A stretch of 64,000 bases of DNA from NCBI GenBank assembly GCA_964590225.1, contig CAZPWS010000001.1:1-64000 (forward strand), read 5' to 3'. The DNA is from JAEUSG01 sp964590225. GTDB taxonomy: Bacteria; Fibrobacterota; OXYB2-FULL-49-7; JAEUSG01. The notes under the pieces are model-generated. The model saw only the letters and a list, made by a program, of their open reading frames with translations, had not been told where the DNA came from and made no database searches. Of the stretch, positions 52,400-60,310 are shown piece after piece. The translations under genes were made by a program, and so were the position numbers. Position 1 is the stretch's first letter; every line of letters begins with the position of its first letter.

Positions 52400-54280
52400 A
52401 TGGAAAAGACCGAATTAGAAACTCTCAGCAAGATTAAGCTTCCCGCTCATGTTTATCAATTATTGAAGCGAGCTAAATCTGTCCGTGTTGTAGGAAACAG
52501 AAGCGAATTACTTAACATAGTGATTAATGATTCACATAAAAATGTATTTGAAGTGGCATATCCAGTTAACGGAATTAAGAAACATGAAGTAACTGTTTCT
52601 CGTTGCCGAAACGGTTTTGCTGTTAACTACACAGAACCATACATGAGGCGCAGGGATCCAGATTGTATGCTTGTGGGCGATGAAATGCCTACAGACAAAC
52701 CGACATATAGAGAAGTTTACGGTAAACCCTTTTCTGATTTACGGGAGCGAACAATGCAATGGCTGGATCAGCAGGAGCTTATTGTTACTGCATTTGTGTT
52801 GGGAGGTTTCGCATCTGCTGAACGATATGGTGGACTGTTGATTGCTCCTGCGAATGCTGGTTTTTTTGTCGGTGGACTGGCTGATTTACAGGGAATTATT
52901 GATTTGCGTACACATAAGGGCCATTTTAATGTCCATACTATTGTCTATTTGGCGCCACCCTTCAGGCATACTGATTTTAACGGAAAACAAGCGGTAGTGC
53001 ATCATCGTACGGAAAATCTTTACGAAATATTTTCGTACAATCTTTATCCTGGTCCCAGTGCTAAAAAGGGTATATATGGCGCACTGCTTTCCATTGGTGA
53101 GATCGAAAACTGGCTAACACTTCATGCGTCAACAGTGCAAGTTATTACACCATACGACAATGTTTCTACCATTATGCACGAAGGCGCCAGCGGCAGTGGA
53201 AAGAGCGAAATGCTTGAGTATGTTCACAGGGAAGAGGACGGCCGCTTGCTGCTTGGCAAGAACATCATTACCGGTGAAGCAAAACATTTAACCTTGCCCA
53301 GAGGTTGTGAATTGCGCCCTGTAACGGATGACATGGCTATGTGTCATGATACTGCACAAAATGAACGCGGTTTAGTGGTTGCCTGTGACGCAGAACAGGG
53401 TTGGTTTATACGGCTTAACCATATTCGTCAATATGGAACAGACCCTTTGCTGGAAAAGATTACAATCCATCCTAAGGAGCCACTAATCTTTTTGAATATA
53501 AATGCGGCTCCCGACTCCACTTGCCTAATTTGGGATCACATTGAAGACCTACCCGGACAGCGCTGCCCTAATCCCAGAGTTATTCTCCCAAGACACCTTG
53601 TTCCAGATAGTGTAAATGGAATTGTTGATGTTCACATTAGAAATTTTGGGATCCGAACGCCTCCATGTACTGCCAATGCGCCCAGCTACGGAATTGTTGG
53701 ATTTCTACACCACCTGCCACCCGCACTGGCTTGGCTATGGCGACTTGTTGCGCCCCGTGGGCATGACAACCCGAGCATTCTTGATAGCGAGGCATTAACA
53801 AGCGAAGGAGTCGGTTCTTATTGGCCATTTGCATCGGGCAAAAAGGTCGTCCATGCAAACCTTCTTCTTCGACAGATTATTCAGACACCTGAAACACGAT
53901 ATACCTTGACACCAAATCAATATGTTGGAGCATGGAAAGTAAGTTTTATGCCTCAATGGGTTTCCAGAGAATATTTAGCCCGACGCGGAGTAGCTCGCTT
54001 TAGACCGGAACAGCTATTACCGGCAAGGTGTCCTTTGCTTGGATACACTCTTAAGACCATGCAGGTGGAAGGGATGATGATACCGCATGAACTTTTAAGA
54101 GTTGATGAACAGCCTGAAACTGGAGTAGCTGGCTATGATAAAGGCGCAGAACTTCTCCAAACATTTTTTAAGAAAGAACTTTTAGGATACCTTGATAATA
54201 ATCTTGATATTAAAGGTCGGAACATTATCGAATGTTGTCTTGATGGTGGTTCGCTAAAGGACTATGAAAATGCACTCTAA
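52400..54280 (+). CDS. DUF4914 family protein with PEPCK-like P-loop
   Basis: The product has 626 residues from the ATG at 52400, which follows AAGGAGGG. An earlier in-frame start (52247) would run through the leader hairpins and is rejected. The P-loop GASGSGKS lies at about 262-269 in an HEGASGSGKSEML setting, like the kinase-1a motif of ATP-type PEP carboxykinases and related HPr kinases. Other segments include TLHASTVQVITPYDNV and LIFLNINAAPDSTCLIWDHI with GQRCPNPRVILP. The length and these segments fit what I recall of the DUF4914 family, whose function is unknown. It leads a plus-strand cluster with purC, sua5, a chorismate-synthase-like gene and an MFS transporter. Confidence 0.78.
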   Translation: MEKTELETLSKIKLPAHVYQLLKRAKSVRVVGNRSELLNIVINDSHKNVFEVAYPVNGIKKHEVTVSRCRNGFAVNYTEPYMRRRDPDCMLVGDEMPTDKPTYREVYGKPFSDLRERTMQWLDQQELIVTAFVLGGFASAERYGGLLIAPANAGFFVGGLADLQGIIDLRTHKGHFNVHTIVYLAPPFRHTDFNGKQAVVHHRTENLYEIFSYNLYPGPSAKKGIYGALLSIGEIENWLTLHASTVQVITPYDNVSTIMHEGASGSGKSEMLEYVHREEDGRLLLGKNIITGEAKHLTLPRGCELRPVTDDMAMCHDTAQNERGLVVACDAEQGWFIRLNHIRQYGTDPLLEKITIHPKEPLIFLNINAAPDSTCLIWDHIEDLPGQRCPNPRVILPRHLVPDSVNGIVDVHIRNFGIRTPPCTANAPSYGIVGFLHHLPPALAWLWRLVAPRGHDNPSILDSEALTSEGVGSYWPFASGKKVVHANLLLRQIIQTPETRYTLTPNQYVGAWKVSFMPQWVSREYLARRGVARFRPEQLLPARCPLLGYTLKTMQVEGMMIPHELLRVDEQPETGVAGYDKGAELLQTFFKKELLGYLDNNLDIKGRNIIECCLDGGSLKDYENAL

Positions 54281-54321
54281 CTAACTAAATGAAGATTATA
54301 ACTTAGAAAGGAGAAAACCCA

Positions 54322-55215
54322 ATGGGTATAATTATCGAACGGAGCTTATCTCAACTGAGGCTACTTCACAAAGGGAAAGTCCGAAACATTTACGATATAG
54401 GTGACGGACTCCACCTGCTAATAGTAGCGACAGACAGAGTTTCGGCTTATGACCATGTGTTACCAACACCAATACCGAGCAAAGGAGCAATGCTCACAAA
54501 AATGTCTCGATATTGGTTTGAAATCACTGGCAATATTGTCCCAAATCATATACAAAAAACAGATATCACATTAAATCTGATGAGAACAGATGAATTTCCC
54601 GATATTATGGAACGGGCAATGGTTGTTAGAAAAGCAAAAAAATTGCCTATCGAGGCCATTGTCAGAGGCTATTTATCCGGTTCTGGATGGAAAGAGTATC
54701 AGAAAACCGAGATGGTATGTGGTAACAAATTGCGTGCCGGTCTTTTAGAATCAGCTATTCTTCCTAATCCAATTTTCACCCCGTCAACTAAAGAAGAAAA
54801 TGGTGAACATGACAAAAATATTACTTTTGAAGAAATGACAACGATAGTTGGAAATGAGCTAGCAGAACAGATTCGTGATATTAGCCTTAAGCTTTATACA
54901 TTTGCAGCAAAATTAGCTTTAACAAGGGGAATAATAATTGCGGATACCAAATTTGAATTTGGACTAATCGGAAATGAACTGATACTAATTGATGAAATAT
55001 TTACTCCCGATTCCTCTCGTTTTTGGCCAAAAGAGAAATATAAGCCGGGAATTGCACAAGAAAGTTTCGACAAGCAATACATCAGGGACTATCTTGACAA
55101 CATCAAATGGAATCGTACACCGCCTGCCCCCGTCTTACCGGCTGAGGTTGTTCAAATGACAGTTACGAAGTATAGAGAGGCTTTGCAGTGCTTTGGAATC
55201 AAGACTGATGAATAA
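54322..55215 (+). CDS. purC: SAICAR synthetase (phosphoribosylaminoimidazole-succinocarboxamide synthase)
   Basis: The product has 297 residues, the longer (yeast-like) PurC form. LLHKGKVRNIYDIGDGLHLL, VATDRVSAYDHVLPTPIPSK, VRGYLSGSGWKEYQKT and FTPSTKEENGEHDKNITFEE are canonical. So are ADTKFEFG with LIDEIFTPDSSRFWPKEKY and SFDKQYIRDYL. It joins CAIR and aspartate with ATP in purine synthesis. AGAAAGGAG precedes the start. All visible catalytic motifs are intact, so it may simply be the housekeeping purC; purD and purE lie 29 kb away. It overlaps sua5 by 8 bases. Confidence 0.93.
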   Translation: MGIIIERSLSQLRLLHKGKVRNIYDIGDGLHLLIVATDRVSAYDHVLPTPIPSKGAMLTKMSRYWFEITGNIVPNHIQKTDITLNLMRTDEFPDIMERAMVVRKAKKLPIEAIVRGYLSGSGWKEYQKTEMVCGNKLRAGLLESAILPNPIFTPSTKEENGEHDKNITFEEMTTIVGNELAEQIRDISLKLYTFAAKLALTRGIIIADTKFEFGLIGNELILIDEIFTPDSSRFWPKEKYKPGIAQESFDKQYIRDYLDNIKWNRTPPAPVLPAEVVQMTVTKYREALQCFGIKTDE

Positions 55216-56170
55216 AAGTGCTCAAAAGATCACCGAAGAAATCGAAATAGCCGGAGCCATAATTCGACGCGGAGGAGTTATCGCTTTTCCAACAGAAACG
55301 GTATATGGATTAGGGGCTAATCTTTTTAATACTAGCGCAGTTACACGGATATTTGCTATAAAAAACAGGCCGCTTATTGACCCGTTAATTGCTCACATTG
55401 GAAAAATTGACCATATAGAATTGCTCACATACAGTCTGCCAGACAAAGCAACTGAACTTGTTAAGAAGTTTTGGCCGGGACCTCTAACTATTATTGTAAA
55501 ACGACGGTCGGAAATTCCCGATATTGTCACATCCAACCTTCCAGGTGTTGGAATCCGTATGCCTGCCAATAAAATAGCTCGCGACATAATAATTGCAGCC
55601 GGCATACCGGTTGCGGCTCCAAGCGCGAATCCATTCGGTGGAATCAGCCCTACATCAGCTCAACATGTCCGGGATGAATTGGGAGACAAGGTTGATTTAA
55701 TTATAAATGGTGGTATATGTTCTGTAGGTATTGAATCCACTATTGTATCATTCATGCATGATACTCCCCGATTATTAAGACACGGCGCGATAAGTATTTG
55801 TGATATTGAAGAAACTATCGGACCAATTGACTGCACATCAACAAAATCTACAAATCAGCCACCATGTGCCCCTGGAAATTTTGAACGACACTATTCACCT
55901 CGGACAAAAATGATACTTGAAGAAAATGCAACTGCATCAATTGGTAAGTGTGGTTATTTGATGTTCAAAAATTACCCCGATGTATCTAATGTAGCAGTTG
56001 TAGAGATATTATCTGAAACAGGAGATTTAGTTGAAGCTGCACAAACTTTATATGCCAAACTAAGAAAACTCGACAATGCGAACATAAATGTGATAATAGC
56101 CCAACAAGTGCCTGATATTGGCATTGGTAAAGCTATCAACGACCGTTTAAAACGGGCAACGCATAAATAA
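55208..56170 (+). CDS. Threonylcarbamoyl-AMP synthase, Sua5 type
   Basis: From the ATG at 55208 (overlapping the purC stop by 8 bases; TTG at 55193 is an alternative) the product has 320 residues. The YrdC domain has GGVIAFPTETVYGLGANLFN, AIKNRPLIDPLIAHI (the usual KxRP..pL), FWPGPLTIIVKRR, VGIRMPANKIARDIIIAAGI and PVAAPSANPFGGISPTSA. GIESTIVSF and RHYSPRTKMIL mark the C-terminal Sua5 linker and domain. It should make threonylcarbamoyl-AMP for tRNA t6A. A YrdC-only paralogue at 23540-24157 makes this a second copy, and its place in this cluster is odd. Confidence 0.92.
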   Translation: MNKSAQKITEEIEIAGAIIRRGGVIAFPTETVYGLGANLFNTSAVTRIFAIKNRPLIDPLIAHIGKIDHIELLTYSLPDKATELVKKFWPGPLTIIVKRRSEIPDIVTSNLPGVGIRMPANKIARDIIIAAGIPVAAPSANPFGGISPTSAQHVRDELGDKVDLIINGGICSVGIESTIVSFMHDTPRLLRHGAISICDIEETIGPIDCTSTKSTNQPPCAPGNFERHYSPRTKMILEENATASIGKCGYLMFKNYPDVSNVAVVEILSETGDLVEAAQTLYAKLRKLDNANINVIIAQQVPDIGIGKAINDRLKRATHK

Positions 56171-56258
56171 TATTAACCAATTGCGGAAAAGAAAATGAAA
56201 AAACCAACCTAATGAAGTATTCACTGAAGACAGAAATAAACAGTAGTGGAGGTTAGAC

Positions 56259-57590
56259 ATGCTCGGATGTCACATGGGGAAATTGATTCAACTTACTATT
56301 TCAGGTGGCTCATATCAGGAAGCAATGACAGCTATTCTACAGGGAATACCTCCTGGATTACTACTTGACGAACAGGCCATATATGGCGAGTTGCTCTTAA
56401 GAAAGCATCATGTCGATGGTTCGCCTTCTTCGCGTAAAGAACCTGATATCCCTCTGATCACATCAGGAATCAACGCCGATGATGTAGCCAAGGGATCGTA
56501 TAACAGAAATCATACAAACGGTACACCAATCACTCTGATGATCCCAAACATTGACCGCCAGCAAATTAATATTGAGCAATATCAAGAAGCCAACCGAATC
56601 GCCGGACCGGGACACGCAACACATGCATCATTCATTAAGTACGGTGCAGATGACGACGCACTAGGAGCGGGTATTTTTAGTGGGCGGTGTACTGCACCAA
56701 TTGTTGGAGCAGGTTATATTGCCAAGCAGGTATTATTAAGGTATGGAATAACTATCAGTAGTTATATCAAGGAAATTGCAGGGATTTCTTGTGATCAGGT
56801 AGATTACAAACGCATATGGGAGTTTTCCGAAAGATACAAGAAAATGCGACGGGACCACGATCCAATCTACCAAGCGGTTTATGTTAAAGAACTACTTCGA
56901 ATGGATATGCGATTTCTCGAAAAAGCCGTGGCTTTAAAAAAGATAGAGGAAAATCTTGCTGCCATGCATACATCTGTCAAAATGCCCTCCGATGAAGAAA
57001 TTTGGGACAAATACGTGGTGCATCCTGTAGTAGTTTGTCCAGATTTTAAGACGGCACAAGAAATGGATAAAGCAAGCCGAAAAATTTGCCAAGAGGGGGA
57101 TTCGGCAGGAGGGTTGATCGAGTTGATTATACAGGGCTTGCCTATCGGACTGGGTGAACCAGTTTTTGGAAAGTTAGATTCCGAACTTGGAAAACTGCTC
57201 GGTATTGGAGCAATAAAAGGGGTTGAAATTGGTGCTGGATTCAAAGTTAAAGAGATGGCCGGGCTTCAATGCAATGACCAGATTTGTTCTAAAAATGGCA
57301 AGGTATTTTTCAATTCTAATAATGCTGGGGGATTAACGGGAGGGCTAACAACAGGACAGGATATTACCATACGATTAGCTGTTAAACCTGCATCCACCAC
57401 CAAAAAAGATCAGTTTTCTATCGATAAATACACTATGGAAAACAAAAAACTGAATGCAAGTTATTGCGATGGAGCAACAGTAGCCAATAGAATATGGCCT
57501 GTAGCGGAGAACATGGCTGCGCTTATTATTCTTGACCATCTTGTCATGCATCTTGGGTATCAAAAATTACGGCAGTACCAATACACATAA
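56259..57590 (+). CDS. Chorismate-synthase-like protein with altered active site
   Basis: The product has 443 residues, about 80 longer than E. coli AroC (361), from an ATG with GGAGG seven bases upstream. The fold is recognisable: GIPPGLLLDEQAIYGELLLR, SRKEPDIPLITSGI, NGTPITLMIPNIDR, GPGHATHASFIKYG, LPIGLGEPVFGKLDSELGKL and IKGVEIGAGFKVKEMAGLQ. The residues that act in AroC are changed: GESHG (catalytic His10 in E. coli) is GGSYQE with Tyr19, SNHAGG is SNNAGG, and the RHDPC stretch with the catalytic Asp is CDGATVA. His119 in PGHA is kept. It is therefore a paralogue with another reaction or a non-catalytic role. Housekeeping AroC must lie elsewhere. Confidence 0.75.
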   Translation: MLGCHMGKLIQLTISGGSYQEAMTAILQGIPPGLLLDEQAIYGELLLRKHHVDGSPSSRKEPDIPLITSGINADDVAKGSYNRNHTNGTPITLMIPNIDRQQINIEQYQEANRIAGPGHATHASFIKYGADDDALGAGIFSGRCTAPIVGAGYIAKQVLLRYGITISSYIKEIAGISCDQVDYKRIWEFSERYKKMRRDHDPIYQAVYVKELLRMDMRFLEKAVALKKIEENLAAMHTSVKMPSDEEIWDKYVVHPVVVCPDFKTAQEMDKASRKICQEGDSAGGLIELIIQGLPIGLGEPVFGKLDSELGKLLGIGAIKGVEIGAGFKVKEMAGLQCNDQICSKNGKVFFNSNNAGGLTGGLTTGQDITIRLAVKPASTTKKDQFSIDKYTMENKKLNASYCDGATVANRIWPVAENMAALIILDHLVMHLGYQKLRQYQYT

Positions 57591-57641
57591 TAGTAAAATT
57601 GGAATTACTTATGTATTTCTAATTGTCGACAGGAGAAATGC

Positions 57642-58796
57642 GTGAAAGGATTACTAACGGTTATAGCTTCGTTCTTAATAATGGTATGCTCCGGCAGTAT
57701 TTATGGTTGGAGCGTAATTGCATCAAGATTAATTTCGAATTATAACTTCACGACTCTGCAAACACAGATCATTTTCGGAACCACTATTGCCATTTTTCCA
57801 GTGGTGATGATATTGGCAAGAGGGCTTGTTCGTGCATATAGTCCTCGCCCTATCATTTTAGTAGCTGGTTTGTGCTGCGGCACAGGGTATCTGACTGCAG
57901 GAAATTTATCCAATGGCAATTTTTTAATGATTTTACTCGGCATTGGCTTTCTTGTTAGCATAAGCATAGGTCTCTGCTATCTTATTTCTCTGACGGTACC
58001 TACTCAATGGTATCCTAATAAACAGGGCCTCATAACTGGAATAATAACTGCTGGATTTGGACTGGGAGCAATTGCATTCACGATACTAACCGAGCTATTT
58101 ATGTTGACGGATCAAAACATCTTAAATGTCCTTACTAAATTTGGTTATCTCTATGGTTCTGCTATTGTCCTTTTTTCCAATATGCTCTTTGTTAAAAATG
58201 ATACTGAAGCGATAAGAGCTACGACAAGGCCGCCTTCATTATGGACTAACAAGCTATTCTGGAAATTATTCACTGGGCTGTTTCTGGGAACATTTGCTGG
58301 ATTAATGGTTATCGGCAGCCTAAAATTAATCGAAACCGATTTAAATATTTGTCGAAATAATCTTATCGCTGGAATTGCTTTTTTCGCTATCGCCAATTTT
58401 GCCGGAAGGCTTATTTGGGGTGTGTTAAGCGATTATATTGGCGCCAGGCTCTGTATCGCAGCAACTCTGATTCTACAAGCAGCCGCAATCTTTCTGATGG
58501 GATGGGCAGATTTAAACAATAAAATTTTTCTTTTTCTCGTAACTCTCACAGGTTTAGGATTCGGCGGGAACTTTGTTTTATTTGCCAAAGAAACTTCTTG
58601 CAGATATGGCATTAGTAATGTGAGAATAATTTATCCTTATGTCTTTCTCGGATATGCTGTTGCTGGAATCGCTGGCCCCTTGTTTGGAAGTTTTCTATGG
58701 GAGTATTTCGGCAATTACAGAATTGCTTTATACTGGTCTGCTGTCGTTAGTCTCGCCGGAGGATTAATTTTTTTAAAAGTAAAACCGTATAACTAA
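57642..58796 (+). CDS. MFS transporter, oxalate/formate-antiporter (OFA)-like
   Basis: The product has 384 residues with about 12 membrane helices. It begins at a GTG, six bases after AGGAGA. The N-terminus VCSGSIYGWSVIASRLISNY and the central region between helices 6 and 7 are typical of the OFA branch of the major facilitator superfamily. GLITGIITAGFGLGAIAFTI resembles its conserved GLI.G....GFG motif. It presumably exports or imports a small organic acid or the product of the upstream cluster; the substrate cannot be read. It sits 51 bases after the chorismate-synthase-like gene. Confidence 0.83.
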   Translation: MKGLLTVIASFLIMVCSGSIYGWSVIASRLISNYNFTTLQTQIIFGTTIAIFPVVMILARGLVRAYSPRPIILVAGLCCGTGYLTAGNLSNGNFLMILLGIGFLVSISIGLCYLISLTVPTQWYPNKQGLITGIITAGFGLGAIAFTILTELFMLTDQNILNVLTKFGYLYGSAIVLFSNMLFVKNDTEAIRATTRPPSLWTNKLFWKLFTGLFLGTFAGLMVIGSLKLIETDLNICRNNLIAGIAFFAIANFAGRLIWGVLSDYIGARLCIAATLILQAAAIFLMGWADLNNKIFLFLVTLTGLGFGGNFVLFAKETSCRYGISNVRIIYPYVFLGYAVAGIAGPLFGSFLWEYFGNYRIALYWSAVVSLAGGLIFLKVKPYN

Positions 58797-58829
58797 TGTC
58801 GTCTTATATTTTATGATTATGGGAGGAAA

Positions 58830-59246
58830 ATGGAAAAAATAAGTGAACATTTATTTCGCGGTACAAAACGGTACATGGTTAATAAGAGCCTTGATGCTGG
58901 AATGCTTCGTAGTAAAGTCATTGCCCAAAATATAGCGAATATTGATGTGGAAGGGTATCAACGCAAAGAGGTTCGTTTTGAGGAAGAACTCCGAAAGGCA
59001 ATGAAGATAAAAAGTGAAGGAGCGCGAACACACGAAGACCATATAGAAATCAGCAAAGATGCGCGAATAAAAAAAGTAAAGCCGGAGCTGGTTCAGCCAT
59101 ACGATCCCACAAAACCAAGCGGCACCAACAATGTGGATATTGATATTGAAAATGCCAAAATGGCAGAAAACCAGATTTTATATAATTACTCAATTAAGTT
59201 TGCAGGCTTTACAAAAATGAAAGCTGCCATCAACGGAAAGATGTGA
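58830..59246 (+). CDS. flgB: Flagellar basal-body rod protein FlgB
   Basis: The product has 138 residues with a GGAGG before the ATG. LRSKVIAQNIANIDVEGYQR then KEVRFEEELRKAM is the FlgB/FlgC N-terminal rod motif, and NNVDIDIENAKMAENQILYN with SIKFAGFTKMKAAI is the closing FlgB coiled-coil region. FlgB is the most proximal rod subunit. The usual flgC-fliE-fliF neighbours are missing here, and prmA follows, so this is a displaced flgB gene. Confidence 0.92.
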   Translation: MEKISEHLFRGTKRYMVNKSLDAGMLRSKVIAQNIANIDVEGYQRKEVRFEEELRKAMKIKSEGARTHEDHIEISKDARIKKVKPELVQPYDPTKPSGTNNVDIDIENAKMAENQILYNYSIKFAGFTKMKAAINGKM

Positions 59247-59301
59247 GTTTTCTTAAGGCAATATACAGAAGATTGGCTTCCACTATGTTTAAAAAGGCAA
59301 T

Positions 59302-60159
59302 GTGGCAATTAAACTTTCAGGAAATACAGTGAAAACCAAAGATCACTTCAGATTGTTCTACACTGCACCGGAAGAGAGCACGGATATTATTGCAGCCTCA
59401 CTTTTTGAAGCGGAGTGCACCGGAATCGTAGATGTTGCTCATAATGACCATTACGCTTATTTTGAGGGTGAGGAATCAAAAAAGCATGCGCTTTCAATTC
59501 TTGCTGAATTCTCTATAACACCAACGGTTCAACATCTTGACAATAAAAACTGGAACGAAGAGTGGTTAAAGTCGATTCGACCGATAACAGTTTCTAAGCG
59601 GTTTGAAGTTGTGCCAAGTTGGATGGCAGACGAACAAAGTAAACGAGAAAAAATTATTATCGATCCTAAAATGTCATTTGGCAGCGGCCACCACGAAACC
59701 ACACGGCTTTGCATAAACTTTTTGGAGAAGCATGGTATTGGCCGAAGCACCCTTCTTGATGCCGGTACTGGAACAGCGATTCTTGCAATTGCAGCAGAAA
59801 AAATTGGCTTTAAAAAGATAGTCGCCTACGATAACGATCCTGAGACACGGGAAAACGGTATCGAGAATCTTCGGTTCAACAATTGCAAATCAATACGATA
59901 CTTCGTTGGTACCGTGGATTCACTCAATAGAAAGATTAAATTTGACCTCATCTGTTCAAATATTATCTCTTCAGTTCTTTATTCGCACTTTTCACCATTC
60001 GCTGAACTATTAAATGAAAAGGGGCTCATGATTTTTTCAGGGATTCTTACCAAGGAGAGAGATGAATTCCTGCAACACCTTGCAAATCATGGGTTAGGCG
60101 CTATTGACGAAGATACGGATGGTGAATGGTTATCCGTAGTAGCCGCAAAAACGAAATAA
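59302..60159 (+). CDS. prmA: Ribosomal protein L11 methyltransferase PrmA
   Basis: The product has 285 residues. The N-terminal part has LDNKNWNEEWLKSIRPITVS (NxxDWxxxW-like), and IIDPKMSFGSGHHETTRLCI is the PrmA substrate loop motif. The SAM site is LLDAGTGTAILAIAAEKIG, and the active-site NPP-type loop is DLICSNIISSVL. It trimethylates lysines of L11. The start is a GTG; a GTG nine codons further in is also possible. It follows flgB by 55 bases. Confidence 0.88.
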   Translation: MAIKLSGNTVKTKDHFRLFYTAPEESTDIIAASLFEAECTGIVDVAHNDHYAYFEGEESKKHALSILAEFSITPTVQHLDNKNWNEEWLKSIRPITVSKRFEVVPSWMADEQSKREKIIIDPKMSFGSGHHETTRLCINFLEKHGIGRSTLLDAGTGTAILAIAAEKIGFKKIVAYDNDPETRENGIENLRFNNCKSIRYFVGTVDSLNRKIKFDLICSNIISSVLYSHFSPFAELLNEKGLMIFSGILTKERDEFLQHLANHGLGAIDEDTDGEWLSVVAAKTK

Positions 60160-60176
60160 AAAAACTGCTGGTTTTT

Positions 60177-60215
60177 TCACCACCTCAACTTGTTCTGTTG
60201 GTGATTTTGCCATCA
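60177..60215 (+). terminator. Weak hairpin after prmA
   Basis: TCACCA and TGGTGA form a short stem with a long loop, followed by a four-T run, about 20 bases after the prmA stop. It could end the cluster transcript, but the stem is weak. Confidence 0.3.
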
Positions 60216-60310
60216 TTTCGACTAAAATAAACCACCTAATTATCCATTTTTTGATTCGGCACGCTTGTTGCATATCTCCAAATCTAAGAATTCTTTTAAA
60301 AGGGGGTAAT

